DNA of 42,690 nucleotides from Lobulomyces angularis (GCA_027604685.1 JADHYX010000158.1:5583-48272); one strand, 5' to 3'. Numbered from the stretch's first letter, positions 23,564 through 37,290 are shown. Numbers and translations are program-made. The notes: generated from the letters alone by a model not told the origin.

Positions 23564-26500
23564 CTAGAGCCAAGGTTGCCAACCAGGATACATTCTGCAA
23601 AAGTTTTTTGGGTCCATTGCAGTATTTAACAGTTCATTTACACGAAACTCAATACTAATACATAAGTAATAAAGACTGCTAAGTTACATTTTTTTATGTT
23701 TGTTACCTTAAATCAGATTGAAGTTTTCTTTTTAAGCTTACAAGTGCTCTTTCTGCTTCCTTATTTCCTTCGCTAGAGTTTGGGATACTACTTTTTCCAA
23801 CGGTTTTTTTTAGTTTATCATTTCCACATAAATCTTCGTCCAACTCAATATCAAACAAATCATGTTCTTGTTTTTGGGCTCTCAAGGGGGATAAAGTCCT
23901 TTGGTTTTGATTCAAAGTATGGTTAGAAGATAAAATTTATTGAATTTACCATTGATATAGCGGGTCATATCGAAATACATCCAAAATAGTGGTTAAAATG
24001 AATGATTCTGCAGAAAGTACTCGCAGTGTTTCTTCGCAACATTTTCTGAAAGCTCCTATAAATAAATTAATCGTTAAGTTTTAAAACTTTAATTACCTTC
24101 TAATCCTTGAATCCCAAATCCATCAACTATGTCCCGTGTAAGTCTATTTAAAACATTAATAGTCAACTAATTGTCATTTACCTAAAGGGAACTTGCTCTG
24201 GAGTCAGTAGTAATTTTCCCTGATCAAAAGCTATACCAAGGTCAATATGTACAACTTCTGCACTGCTTTTATCAACTAAAATGTTTTGTGCATGTCGATC
24301 TCCTAATCCTACAATGTACCCTTAAAGTGTTAAAATTATTTAATTTTTAAGAATACCTATCATTGACGAAGTGGCGACACTACGAGTGTAAATTAACCTT
24401 TTTTTTAACCAAATCTGGGATTGTATAAATTCTTCAAAAAAAAAATGCCTACAATAATCATTAATGCATTAAAACTTTTTACATACCGAAAAACAGGTTT
24501 GAAGTTTGCACATATGTTTTCATATACCGCAAGTTTTGATTTTGGATTGGATCCTTTTCTAGCGTGTTCCGCAGCCATTTTCTTTCTACAGTCTAACACA
24601 GAATAATCTTTTTTATTATATAAAGGATGCGCTTTAATTAAATATTCTCCAATGGGACATGTATTCTCTATCCATTCTAAAGTTCCAGTTCTTGGGGAAA
24701 AAGGTACCACCTAACATTGTTTCATATTTCATTATTATTCTGAGAAATACCTTATACGTTCTAATACATGCTTCTCTTTTTTTGGTTTCATAGTCTTTAC
24801 TTAAAAGAACATTTACAATTTTGAAAATACACGATAATACTGCATCTTGCCTTAAATCATCTAATAAATATAAATATGTAAGTTTTAATGAATGATAATT
24901 ATTTACCATTAGATTTTACTAGCTGTTTGTAAGTTTGTCCATAGTTACTTGTACAAGTTATCAGTTTTGGAACATTGACTCCACCGACTAACTGATAATC
25001 GCTGTTTTAATTTTTTGTAGTCTTTTAAACAAAGAAAAAGGTATAGATTTACCTGCCAAAATTTTTAATATATGCAATATTTTTGTATTTACAAGTGGGA
25101 TCGACAGGTATTTCGACTGTAGTAATAGGGAGATTAGTAAAATCACCAGTTAAAAGCCTCATTTTTCGAGGAATTGGTATCTTTCCTCTTTTATTTTCTT
25201 TTGATACATAGTTAGAAAATTCCATATAGGCGTCAGTCAGCCTATCATACGAAACGATTAACTTAGAAAGAAACTTGTTTCTATTTTGTGCTTTATCAAG
25301 AATCTTTTTTGCCGCATAATGTTTTCTTTCATTTACAGGCGAAACTATACCAGAATCTAAACAAGAGTTCTTTAAAGCTATAAGCTGGAATACGCAATGA
25401 TGCGGGTGTTCCATTAACATTCGCTCGATCAGCTAATAAATAAAAAAAAATTGAATGCAAAGTTAAAATAGGGCACCAACCGATGTTAATGTAGACTGAA
25501 ACAGTTTTTGTTCCATTGTACTGGTTTCTCCAAAATTGGTGTCGATTCTGGCGCTAAGTTGATATATAAGACCAATGAACTTGTATGAAGGAATATTGCG
25601 TAGACATTTTGCTATGTGTTCATCAAAGTTCGGTAAGGTCAGGTTAGAAAACCAAAGGGTAATTAAGCGGAAAACGGTTAAAGCCCATTTTTCTTTACTT
25701 TGCAAGGCAACAGCATATCTGTAAATTAGTTGACTATAAAAAAAAGCATATTTACACAATTACCCATTTACTGCTCTCTTTAAAAATGTTGTAATGTCCG
25801 CATTGTATCTTTCGATTTCCATCTCATCAATAGCGATCTGTTTTTGAAGTTTAAACCTTTGGTGCGTGTAAAACTTAATTTTTTCTTTATTTTCAGGTTT
25901 TAAGTTTCCCAGCATATTCTCGACCGCATAAAGTTCACACTTCTTGTGCTCTAACAATTCGTATGAAGTTACACGAAATTCTTTTCCCAACATCTAGATA
26001 TCAATTCAAATTAAAAATGAAAATATCGAAATATTACCAATTTGTATTGTTCATCACAATACCTAGCCAACCGGTAGTTCGCCCTAGGATAGGTTATAAC
26101 CTCATCTTCACCGCTTACAATTTGCTCCATTAGCTCGATTATCTTCATTGGGTTCTCAGATCGCTGATAGTAAAATTAGTACACTAATTATTTAACTAAA
26201 AATTTTTTTCTTTACCGTCTCTCCCATCCACACTCCTAACTGAGTTAATACTCTACTTTTTAACTCAAGGTACTTTTCGCTTTTTAATCCTCGGTTTTCC
26301 GAAAATTCAATTTTTTTCAAAAAAGAGATAGCAGTACTTCTTTCACCACGATTCCACAGTAACTTCGATAACTCAAATGTAAAGTAAATCAAACTGAAGT
26401 TTTTATCAGATTCAACGAAGTGTAAAAGTCCTTCAATTTTTTTTAGATAGGTATCAGCTGTATGCAAGTAAGATTTTCCTGCCTTTCTACATAGTTTTAC

Positions 26501-29500
26501 GTTATTCAAGAGTTGATCAATGAAGCGACCTGTGAAATATTTTTCACAAGTTGTTTCATTTTCAATACTGAAAAAAGTTGCACGCGCTGCAATTAAAGTC
26601 TCCAAACCTGCGCCAAAAGTAAATGCCTTCAGTAAAAATTGACTTCTGTTATTCCATAACCTTGTAGTATTTTCACTTAATCCACCGGTTGATTCTTCTA
26701 ATTCTGTCAACAAAAGCAACTTAGGTAACGTGGAATTTTCAAAGCCAACATATTCAAGGTGATGGGTTTTACTTTGAAAGTCTAAAAACCATTTTTTGTA
26801 ACTGTTGTTAAGAAAATCTTCTGTTAACTCCTTAGTTTTCAGTTTGCGTAAGCAACAATGAAAATCTTCATTGAAACCACCTGCAAATTAAAAAATTGTT
26901 AATTACATTCAGATGACAATTACTTGAATAAGCTTGATTCACTACAGGGACATCCCAAGTACCATTTCGCCATAAGCTCTCGTATAAAACCTCATTTGAA
27001 TTTTTCGAAAGAAAATGTTGAGCTTTTGCATAATTTCCAATCATGTAGTGATAACCAAGTCTATTCATCGCCTCTAAAAAATTATCTTCGACTTTCAAGT
27101 CATTATGAGATGTGGTGCTCAATTTACTCTCTTCATACTCTAATTTGATAACTTAATCTGTTAATTTAAAAGTTATTTTAGTACCCAGTAGCCTTCTCCA
27201 ATCCCCATCGTGTTTGTATTTTCTTTCAAGTGGGATTTCCGGGCATAACGCTGCCGCCCCCGTAAAACCATCCTGATCAAAGTTGGCATTTTCATATACA
27301 TCCAACAGAAACTGGAAATCAGGTGAAAAATGCTCATTTAATTCAAGATCAATTTCAAAAAAGAGAAGTGAATGAGCGTGCTGCTTGTATTTAAAGGCTG
27401 TTTTAGCAACATTAAGATAATTCAGATCCAGCCACAGATTTCGATCAAACGGATTTTTCATTTTCTGATGTATCTGAGTTCTCAAAAAGTTAACAATTTC
27501 TAGGGCAACAGTTGCTTTAGCCAGATACAGTAGATCAGAAGAGAAAATAAATGAAAACGCTTCCGAAAACATTTTTTTAAGAGTGCCAGTCGAATTGCTG
27601 TCCTGCACCTCATTCAGCAAAACGGAATGAATGATAAACGGAAGAGCTTTTTTGGCTAAACTTGGAATCGCTAAAAAAGTAAACCAAAATATGTTAAAGA
27701 ATTTACCATTTATTTTTTCGCCTTTGAGCTTTTCAAAAATTTCGTTTGTAGAAAAAGACGTCAATAAAGAGTTGGTAAAGAAGCATAGCCAGTGTTCAAA
27801 TAGTGAAGGCTCTCCATTATTTAAAAATGCATTTTTTATGTCATCAGCAGTTTTTAAAATAGTATTATCAGTTGGATTCTAAGAATAAAAAATTACTGTT
27901 ACGGGATAATGACGCTATACCTCGCTTGAAATTAAAAAATACGGGTTATTAATAAAAACTTCCAAGAGGGAAATTACATCATTTTTCAAAGATTTTAAAG
28001 TCAAGTTGCCTAACGTTGTGGATAATATTTTTGTAATGGTGTACACTGATGCTTTTTTAACTTCAAAATCGGAATCATGTATCAGTAAAGACAAGGATTC
28101 CATAATTGTTCGTGATCCAATATTTCCTGAGTATATTAAATTTTTATCGTAATTTGTAATCAAGATATGATCTGTGTCAATAAAGGCAACTAACTTTCCT
28201 AAAATCTTCGAGCCAAGGAGGCAGATATTTTCGTCCTTGGAAAATTCACGAAGAGTTTTTATTAATAAGGTCACCAATCCTGATATCTGAGGTTGTTCAA
28301 CTAGTGCTAGTTTTGATACATCCAGGTTTTTCAGAATAAATTTTAAACATATTAGCACTGAGCTCTGGGTTTTTACATGTTCCAGAAGTTTTACATATCC
28401 TCCATGTTTTATATCAAATAGATCATTTTCAAAATCGCGAGATATCTTCTCCACTACCTTTAAAAGTAACGTATTCTCCTGATTTAACTGCAACACCGCT
28501 AGTTTAACTTCTTCCGCAAAACAGTAACCTCGTTTTAAAATAGACACTATAAGCCTACATATGTGATGGCTATGTTCAGTTTCCCCTAACTTTTCCACAT
28601 GTGACGCTAAAGTATTTACTAGAAACACTAAATTAAGTTTATAAGTCTCTTGTCTTGTTAGGAATAGCTGTTGACACACTTGCTCGAAAAATAAGCAGCA
28701 ATCATTGACAATTTCGGGATCAACCATGATATCTAAAATAAGGTTAAATCCCCACCCTGATTGCGGTAAAAAAAATTAATTGTAATTACTACATTAATTC
28801 TAGTAAAGCATACGAAACAACAGTGGATGACTAAAAAAATTAGGATGTACTTGAAAAAGGAATTTATAAGAGATTAAAAATCTTGAACGGTTATGGAAAA
28901 AAAAAGTCTTTGAGAGCGCTTCTTGAAACAGGATTATAATTTTGGCGGATGTCTCTAAGGTAAATATATTTTGAAATGTCTTTACTTCAAGTAAAGTCAA
29001 TAATTTTTCTAACGCGTTGATAATGCTTCCTATAGAAAAGGAAGGGACATATTCAGGTAAATGCTTACTTAGAAACTGATACTCTTCCCCGAAATCAGGT
29101 AATGCAAATAATTTCGTCGCTTTGTAGTCGTTACTGTGGACAGTAGGCCGTATAAACTGCAAAAGATGAAACACTATATCTGGAAGGTACGCTTTGACAC
29201 AAGATACTACATTTATTGAACCAGATAAAAAGTTAATTGAAATATCAGTTTCTATGCTGGAAACTCCTGTCAATTTTTCAACTAAAATAAAAGACTTTAA
29301 ACAGCTATTAGTAATGTAAAAACATCCCAACTTACAAAAATTAAAGGAAAATTAGAATTAATCAAGAAGGGTATTGATTTTTCAGCATAAATGCTGAAGT
29401 TTTCTAGTTTTTCTTCAGAAAATTCCAGTAGATGTTTTGTCAGCCAATATCCACCAAAGTTTTCCAGCAATTTTTCTTTACTTTCCAAAAAAAGTAGATC

Positions 29501-32500
29501 AGTAGGTTCTATCTCACCATTTAATATAACACTTCCTAAACCATCTGTAAAGATTTTTATTTCTTCCCCATTTAGTAATTGAACCGTGTTTAACATTTTA
29601 ACATTTTTTATCGCTGCAAATAATATTTTTTCATAGAAGATATCTTTGGTACAATTATAGCTCTTTACCAGTTTAAAAATGTACTGAAACGATTTTTGCT
29701 GCAAACTATCAATAGAAGCCGAAATTTCTAATAGTGACATTATAGTCGTTAAAAATATCTGTTTGGATTTTTCTACTTTGTCATTAATGTTCATCATTTT
29801 ACTAAAAGATTGCGTCAAATTTTGAAACAAATCTAAGTGGTCAGCATCATCAAAAAAATTAAAAATTTTGTTAACAGAAACAGTGCTGATTAATCGAACC
29901 TTTGAAAAACATTATAAAATTATTAGAAAACAAAAAAAATACCAAATAGGTTTCATGTCTACTTAAATTGAAAAATACATTTAGCGGTGCTTCAATAAGC
30001 TTGTTTTTGGGATCAACATGTATATCATTAAAGAATTGTAAAAAAGGATCGGCCTCCATTATTTCAAATATTAAAAATCCAAATTCAATTAACATGCGAA
30101 AATTTAACGTCAAAAGTTTTGAGTACAAAAAACACAATACTTTTCCAACACTACTTTTTATTTCTTCATTTTCACATTTAAGTACTGTGAGTAAATTTAT
30201 TCTTAACATTTTTATCACCAAAATCCATGCCCAGGAATTTTTCTCGTTTTCGTAACCAAGAATCAAAATTTTCAGGCCACATACAAACACTTTAAGAGAA
30301 TCTGAAAGGTGGAATAAAATTAATCACCATAAAACTTTTTTGAAACCTAAATTCATGAATTCTCTCATTCTTGCGACTGCCAGAAGACACTGAAACGGAT
30401 AATGGAGTGAATATTTGCAATCAAAAACGCAGCCTAAACAAGACTTAAATAATTTGTTATTGTTGTAGTCAACTAAAGAGGGTAATTTCAAAAACATAGA
30501 TGAACAACTGATTAAAACTGCTTTACTGTCTGTTTCCAAATTTGGGGCGGAAATACCATAAAATTCTAGAATTAGTGAAATATTTGATAGGGAACTATGT
30601 CGTTTTTGAAAAGTGTTGTATTTTTGAGAATTACTCTGAACTCCTTTAGCATTTTTAACCCCAAAATCATCTCCATCTAATATAGTTAATTAAATTTTAA
30701 AAAAAAAAATACCCAATATATTTTGATTTTCATCTTCAGGAGATTTTTCCCTATTAGCTTTCAAATAAAGTTCATGTATCTTTTCTGAGCATAAATTTAT
30801 AAAGTGGGACTTAAAAGGCCAATTGTCTGCGGTAATGTTTTTATTAGGCTCCTTTGTACGAGATAACTTTCCATGTGCAATAAAAGACGATGCTTCATGA
30901 ATATGACAACTAAGCTCAATTAGCTTCAAAACTGACATTAGTGCTTGAGAATTTAATAAATTGAAGTCATCCTGCAAAAATTTAGTCAAATATTCTTCAA
31001 GCACTTCAGAAATTTGTTTGCAAACAAGTTTTTCCCTAATTTTATCATCAAAAGAACCTATGAAGCGTGCAATTCTGACGGCTATCATTATATTCAAAAA
31101 TTTAACTAGTCCAAAATAATATTTATCTGCTTTCAAATAATCCAGAAGGGCTTTCCAACAGTAATCAACATTTAAAAAATTCCAACTTTCATTTTCATAT
31201 TTTAGTTCATAAAATTCATGCCCAAACAAATTTGCACTGTGGTTTGTCTTTTCCAGAAAAACCAAACTTTGAGAAATAGCTTCCTGATACTAAAAAAATG
31301 GTAGGATCTTGTGATATTACTCTTACCTTCCATTCCAAGATGTATTCACTCTTCTTTTTCACTTTAAAGGGATAAGTACAAAACACAGGAAACTTTTCAA
31401 TAGGTAAACAATTAAACTGATTTAATACTTCATTAATTGAGGAATAGATGGAAACTGACCAATCCTCCATACCAACTTCGAATTCAACCGATTCCAACTT
31501 TTCAAAAATATTCTCCACAAGTAATGTAATTATATTTGAAGAGTAAGAATCGCTAAAAAATCATTAAAATTTAACCATTTAGGAATTTTAGTAATACCGA
31601 GTCTCAAGAACTACCTTTAAAAGGAAACGCATTTCAGATATTAAATTCTGACTTGCACACGTCTTTATAAAATTATTGTTCTTATTCACTAAACAAATTT
31701 CTTGACAAATTTCAAGAACATTTAAGTCATTTTTTACAAAAAAATTTTTTTCTTCCCCAAAACGATTCCCAATGATTTCAGTTAAAAGTATCAAAGTGGA
31801 ATCAAAACAATTCAAATGTGATATCTTTCTAAATGTAGCTTCAAATAGATTAAAAATCTTTTTTTTGTCCATTAATTTTTTTGTTTTTATTAACGTAGCT
31901 AGAGATATTAAACTCCAGTTTTGCAATTCTTCGTCCTCAGCGTGAAAAAAATTTTCTAAGATATGTAACAAATTAAAGAGAAAATTTGCATTTAAGTCTG
32001 AATTGTAAAAGCCAACTGTGAAACAAAGAATTTGAAGGTTGAAAATTCGAATCTAAAAGTTATTTACATATTTATCCCATTTTATAATACCTTAACCTCA
32101 GCGTTTGTCAAATTGAACAAAATTTCCTCGCTGAAATTAGATCTACGAAATCTTTTTCGACTTACATTATCCTCTAATTTTTCACTTAATTCGATCTTCT
32201 CTAAACTAATAGAAATTAAATAGAAACATTGGTAAAAGCAATTATTAATTAAAACCTGAAAAGTTGAGAGTATACTTTGGCTGAAAAATCTAATAAAACA
32301 AATGATGCCATGTGCTCATTTTCGGATAACATCCTAAATGGCGCAAATTCTTCTAACATAATTGGCCTTACAACAAAAGAATCATTATTCGATAAATCCA
32401 ATAGACCTAAAGTAATGAATTATTATTATTTATGTTCATTGAGATTGCTAATTTTTTTCCTAACCAAAAAAACTTTCTGGCGATGTAAAAGAACCCAGCC

Positions 32501-33660
32501 CTTTAATATCCACTATGCACTGTCTGACAACTTCCTGCATCAATTCCAATTCCTTAATTTCTTCACTGAGAAATGTTCTTGCGTCATTGGCTGGATAGAA
32601 TATAGAAATGTAAACTCTGAAAAAATAAATTTGGTAAAGCTTAAAATCTTGACTTGTAATTAGTTTGTAACTTTTAGAAACGCTTTTAAAAATTTCCTTA
32701 AGATGAACTTTCATGCTTACATAAAAGATTCATTAAAAAATTCACTTGAGTAAAATTTATGAAATACAAAGTACCTATCCAAAGAATTTGGAAGACATTC
32801 CAATATCAAAAAGTTGATTGAAGCTAAAAAGTTTTTCAGTGCTTCAGGATCAATGTTGCTTTCATATTTTAGTACAGTAGAAAGGAGTTTCAAAGTAACA
32901 TCTTTAAATATTTTTAGTTAAATTCATTATTTTTAACATCTTTAATATTACCAGAGTAAATTAAAATATCTTGGGGGCAACATATCAAAAGAAAACTGAA
33001 TATTTTTGACATGGAATTCATTAAAAATTTTGAAGAGTATACTGATACAGAAAAAGCTGGTAAATAGTTGATATCAATATTTCCCTCGTCATCCTCTACA
33101 GGTAATAATAATTTACAGCACAAGTTAAATAATGTCGACCAGTTACTCTGAGAAAGATGATCACGTAATTCTTTTATGGATAATAATATCCGAAGAATAA
33201 CTAAATATTTCTCACTAAAAGGCTGAAATAAAACATCCTTAAATTCTATATTGTTTATAATGTGTTCCAAAATGGGTTTAATGAAAGATTTTGATAACTT
33301 TGTGTTGGAAATTACTATTAATCTAAAACAGTTAGTCATGAAAAAATAGCTTTAATTATATATACCGTTTAAACTCATCCGAAAGTTTAACAAGCTTCAC
33401 TATATCCGGATTTTCCTTTTTCATTTGTACATCTTTTTCCTTTTCCACACCTAAAAACAGTTTCATTTTACTCAAAAAACCACAAATTTACCATTTAAAA
33501 ACTTTGAATAGATAATTTTCCAAATGTCTTCATCAATTTCACTAATAAATACTTTATTCTCCCTTATAATATCATTTATTGAGGTAAGGGCAGTATACCG
33601 TTCTTTTGCCTTTTCACTGTCTAGTTTGTCTGTATATTTTTCAGTTATAAGTAATTTCAT
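23564..33660 (-). CDS. ATM/Tel1 phosphatidylinositol 3-kinase-related protein kinase
   Basis: Master kinase of the DNA double-strand-break response; phosphorylates SQ/TQ sites in the nucleus. I could join 32 exons in frame from 33660 to 23564, giving about 2905 residues, full length for the family. First exon 33492..33660; last exons 23950..24055, 23707..23898 and 23564..23654. Seen: an N-terminal [11 protein letters not shown] motif like the Tel1/ATM TAN motif; about 1800 residues of alpha-helical repeats; FAT domain ([32 protein letters not shown]); HPHH; kinase domain with [26 protein letters not shown], catalytic [11 protein letters not shown] (Asp near 2722) and [11 protein letters not shown]; and a C-terminal FATC ending [20 protein letters not shown] and the RSVATSS phrase favour ATM over ATR, mTOR or DNA-PK. 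Introns are about 33-85 bases; one (27671-27706) is 36 bases and readable through. Confidence 0.95.
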
Positions 33661-33806
33661 GATAACAAACCTATAGCACTATGCAAAATTTGTTCTAATG
33701 ACATTTGAAAAAATATTCAGCACTATGGATCACTGTTTTGAATCCAAAAGATTAACAAAAATTTTTTTGTGGTGTCATAAATCTATCAATAAAATTAAAT
33801 TTAATA
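33661..33806. promoter_or_regulatory. bidirectional spacer between ATM and the tandem-BTB gene
   Basis: The two start codons are 146 bases apart on opposite strands, so this is a compact divergent promoter region. No motif was identified. Confidence 0.4.
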
Positions 33807-35627
33807 ATGAACACAATAAAGCACCTCCAGCGGTTAAATTTTCAAACAAAACCTGAAAACAAAATTGACTTTCATTTACATCAATGTAAATTATTTACTG
33901 ATATTGTTTTTGAGTCCAAAAATGAAAAGTTTTTCCTGCATAAATGTAAAGTAATTACTATAATACAGTTAATTTTTAATTGAAGGTCAATTATTTGCTT
34001 TTACTTCTATTGTGAAATTCTTGAATATTATTTGTACAAAAATAAACGAAGCTGAATACTTAGTTAAAGATGACTACAGTACTAATTTTAAGAAAGCTAT
34101 TCAAACAATTTATTCAAACACAATAACCCTAGAGCAAAAATTGAAAATTTTAAACGAAACATTTCATTTACACCTTCTCATTTTACAAGAGGATTTGGAT
34201 TTAGAGGCTCGTTTTGAGTTCCAAATGAATGATTATACAAATTGTCTTATTGTTACTGGAGGAGTAAATCAATATATATCAGTGAATAAGTTTTATTTAA
34301 GTCAATACCCATTTTTTCGAATATTATTTACCAGTAATTTTGGTGATTCTACTACCAACAAGTTCAACTTCACAAATGAATTCAAGGATGATGAATTAAA
34401 CTTAAAAAATTTATTTTTAAACTTTACATTTAAAGGAGAAATTAATCCCACTTTATTATCGAATACAAAAGTGAAAACATTAATACAGTTTTATAAATTA
34501 GGAAACTTTTTGGGATCTGACGAAATTTGCTATTTTATAAATTGGTATTTCTACAATATTTTCTGTCTTTGCAGCCACTGTATAAGAAATAGTCTTAAGA
34601 TTTTAAAATTTTTGCACCACAATACTCTGATTGACAGCAGGCAGAATAATTTTTTCGACTTAAAGAATATATATATGAAGATTTTAACAAAAAAAATCCG
34701 TCTTAGTGCAATTTTAGAAAACAAAACTTTTATTAGTGAAATTTCAAGTTATAAAGGGAGTTTTTTTAGCTTAGAGTTAAAAAACAAGAAAGATGGGGAA
34801 AAAAATTTTGTAGCATTACTATATATTATTGAACGACAAGATAAAGAATTAAGAATTGATATTGGTTCTTTGTTGTTTGACCTCATTTTTTTTGAGTTGA
34901 ATTCTCTAACACCTGGTAATATTATTAAAAGATACATTGCCATTAGTCGCGTTAATTGTGAAAATAAAGGATGGCAAGCATCAATTCAATTTGTTTTAAG
35001 AGGTGAAATGGAATTTTTAATAGTAAATAATTTTGAATTCATTTACTCTTCTGCACTGGATTTTAAACTACAACTTTTAGATCATGGATTTGAGTGAGTA
35101 TAATTATTTTACTAATACAAACCAAATTCAATTTTTTTTTTTTTCTAGTGGTGAAAATAGGTGTGAGCTGATACTAGATTGCCTTTTGAAAAATATGCAG
35201 CAACGTAACTGTTTAAGATATTTTTCATTTTTTTCAAAGATAATGATTTTACTAAACGAAAAAAAGAGTAAAAATTTAAATTTAATCAACGAAAAAAGGA
35301 TTTTAATTATGAAATATATTTCAAAAAATTATTTAAACTTGTTTGGTACTAATATGAATTCCAATAAGGGTTTGAGGAAAAAACGTGAAAATTCTAAGTC
35401 TGCATTTAATGATCAAACAAAATTTTATAAAGAAAATATTTGGGTTGGTTTATATGAAGCACAGAAGGAATTCAGGTATAAAGATTTGGAAAGAAAGTTT
35501 TTGCTGGAAATAATAGACTGTATGAATATAGTATTAGATATATTACATATTTTAATTATTTTTTTTTTAGTTATACCAACTGTCACTTCTGCTGAAGAAC
35601 TTTTATCACTGTGACAAACAACTATAA
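33807..35627 (+). CDS. protein with two BTB/POZ-like domains
   Basis: Exons: 33807..33945, 33986..35093, 35149..35530, 35571..35627; 561 residues. Seen: a first BTB-like segment at about 28-120 (FTDIVFESKNEKFFLHKCQL) and a second at about 128-235 (NCLIVTGGVNQYISVNKFYL, then PFFRILFTSNF). Both show the BTB pattern of strand, HK or NK, hydrophobic helix and F(R)xLF. A BACK-like helical region and a beta-rich part of unknown fold follow. BTB proteins often dimerise or act as CUL3 substrate adaptors; which applies is unknown. The last intron (35531-35570) is inferred from its T-rich acceptor; if retained, the protein would instead end in a hydrophobic segment. No Kelch, ankyrin or zinc-finger domain is visible, so it is an unusual BTB architecture. 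Confidence 0.74.
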
Positions 35628-35858
35628 TCCATAATTTTTAGACTTTTTGCTAATTTAGAATCATTTTTTCATTAAATAACGTAACAAGTCATTAAAAAGT
35701 TAAAATTTAATAGTTTCAATCTTCTTTTGCAATTGCAAGCTAAATTTAAAACTTTTTCGAATGGTAATAGTCATTAACAGTTTATTATTAAACTTTTCTA
35801 CCTTTTACAATCTATAAAACTAGATTGGTTATATCTCAAATCTTATTGAGTAGTTTGA

Positions 35859-36170
35859 TTATGTAGGAATTTGGTTTGCTTGGTTAAAAATTCTTTCAGC
35901 ATCCTCTTCTCTCCATACCCGTTCACTACCTAAAAATAAAGAGTAAGGTTAAACAGCAACATTTAGGAGAAACATACAGTGAGCATTATCAAAATTTAGT
36001 TCCCTCAGCTTTATGCCATACTCTGCTATATTTTGTTCTAATGCGGTTATTAATAGATCGAGCTTGTTTATTTTAGTTTCTTTTCTTAATTCATTTAAAC
36101 GCTGATACAAAACAACTAAAACAAATAACAGAAGTAAGGTAATAAAACTTAATATAATATTTTTTGCCAT
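35859..36170 (-). CDS. small N-anchored coiled-coil membrane protein
   Basis: Family not recognised. Exons: complement(35859..35929, 35978..36170); 87 residues. Seen: an N-terminal hydrophobic helix at about 5-23 (IILSFITLLLLFVLVVLY) likely to act as a signal anchor; a charged heptad-like coiled coil at about 24-60 (NELRKETKINKLDLL, ALEQNIAEYGIKLREL); and a short acidic/basic tail with WREEDAERIF. Topology is N-in or N-out uncertain, with the coiled coil exposed. The two exons join in phase 1 with good splice signals. A role as a small membrane-complex subunit or SNARE-associated factor is speculation only. Confidence 0.55.
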
Positions 36171-36401
36171 TATTACAACAGTTAAAATTGTGAAAAAGGA
36201 CAGAAAAAGAAAAAAATTTTAATTTTGCAACAAATCACACTTACATAAATAGGATATCGGTGCAGATATTCCGTTTGGATAGATTATTGTAAAAGATTTT
36301 CGATAAAAAAATTGAATAATCATAAACTGTTCACAAAAAATTTTTAGCAAAAACTATATTAAATACTACTTGGGTTTCTGGTAACTTCTTTTAATCATTT
36401 T

Positions 36402-37290
36402 CTACACTATCCGATAAAGAATCCCATAAAAATTTCCAACGATTTCCTCCCATATCTGCAAGATTTCTTCAATGAGTTCATTTTTTGGTCTTGGGAATTC
36501 TAAAAATTTTTTGTCGTCTTCTTTCTGGCAGCATTTTTCAGGTAATTGGTACACCTGAAGAGTTTCTCTATAAGTAAATTGGTTCTGGTTGCCTTCTAAA
36601 CTAAAAGTGATCCTAAACCAAAAGCTGAGAAGCTCCCCAAAACATAACCTCAAATCCATCTTGTTGAATTTGCAAGTTTGAGGGTATTTTTTTTAGCTAC
36701 ACTTAAGATAACATCGAAAATGGCTATCTTCACCTTTTCTAAGCTTTCTTACTGCGGTTTCATCCGACCAAATTGTTTCAACCTCCAAAATGTTTTTTAG
36801 CAAATTCTACTCTTTAGGCATTGATTTTTTTACTTACTAAAGGTTTCTTCAATAACTTGATTTGAATAATACTGTTGTAATTGAGAAAATTTCGAATTGT
36901 TGTTTCTGAAAAAATTAGAGTTTCCGGATTAAGTGCCTTATTTAATTCGGTTTTTTTATGTCTGCAATAGTATATTTTGGTTTGTTTCTTTGAATTTTTT
37001 ATGGTTAAAGTGTGACAATTTCGTTACATATACTATAATTTATCATTTATAACGTTCGTCTTTATAGTCCTAAATGCATTTTCAGTTGATTGGATTGAAG
37101 TATTTTCCTTGTGATGGCAAAAACGAATTTTTGTTCCTTTCAACTTAATGAGTTCTTTTGCTTCGAGATTGTAATAGTTACAACAGGTTAGAGTGTTCGG
37201 AGGAATATTGCTGAGGCATTTACCTATGTGGTTTATTAAAATCGCTTTTGTCAAAAATTTATGCATATTCTCCGTCCATGACGTCACTTG
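36402..37290 (-). pseudogene. decayed Tc1/mariner-type (DDE) transposase
   Basis: Minus-strand fragments in different frames resemble a Tc1/mariner transposase in the correct order. They are: a helix-turn-helix like region (SETTIRNFLNYN, then KKPLVSKKIN); VEFAKKHF; IWSDET, which carries the first catalytic Asp; LCFGELLSFW followed by LEGNQNQFTYRETL, resembling the MVWGC...GN...Y motif region; and FPRPKN with EILQIWEEIV, resembling the SPDLNPIE-W motif that holds the third acidic residue. The reading frame is broken by an in-frame TAA at 36814-36816, by a frame change near 36800 and by further stops. The second catalytic Asp region is not clear and no terminal inverted repeats were found at the edges. 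The part from 37033 to 37287 is one open stretch of unknown identity that may be the N-terminus. Assignment is by motif pattern, not search. Confidence 0.6.
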
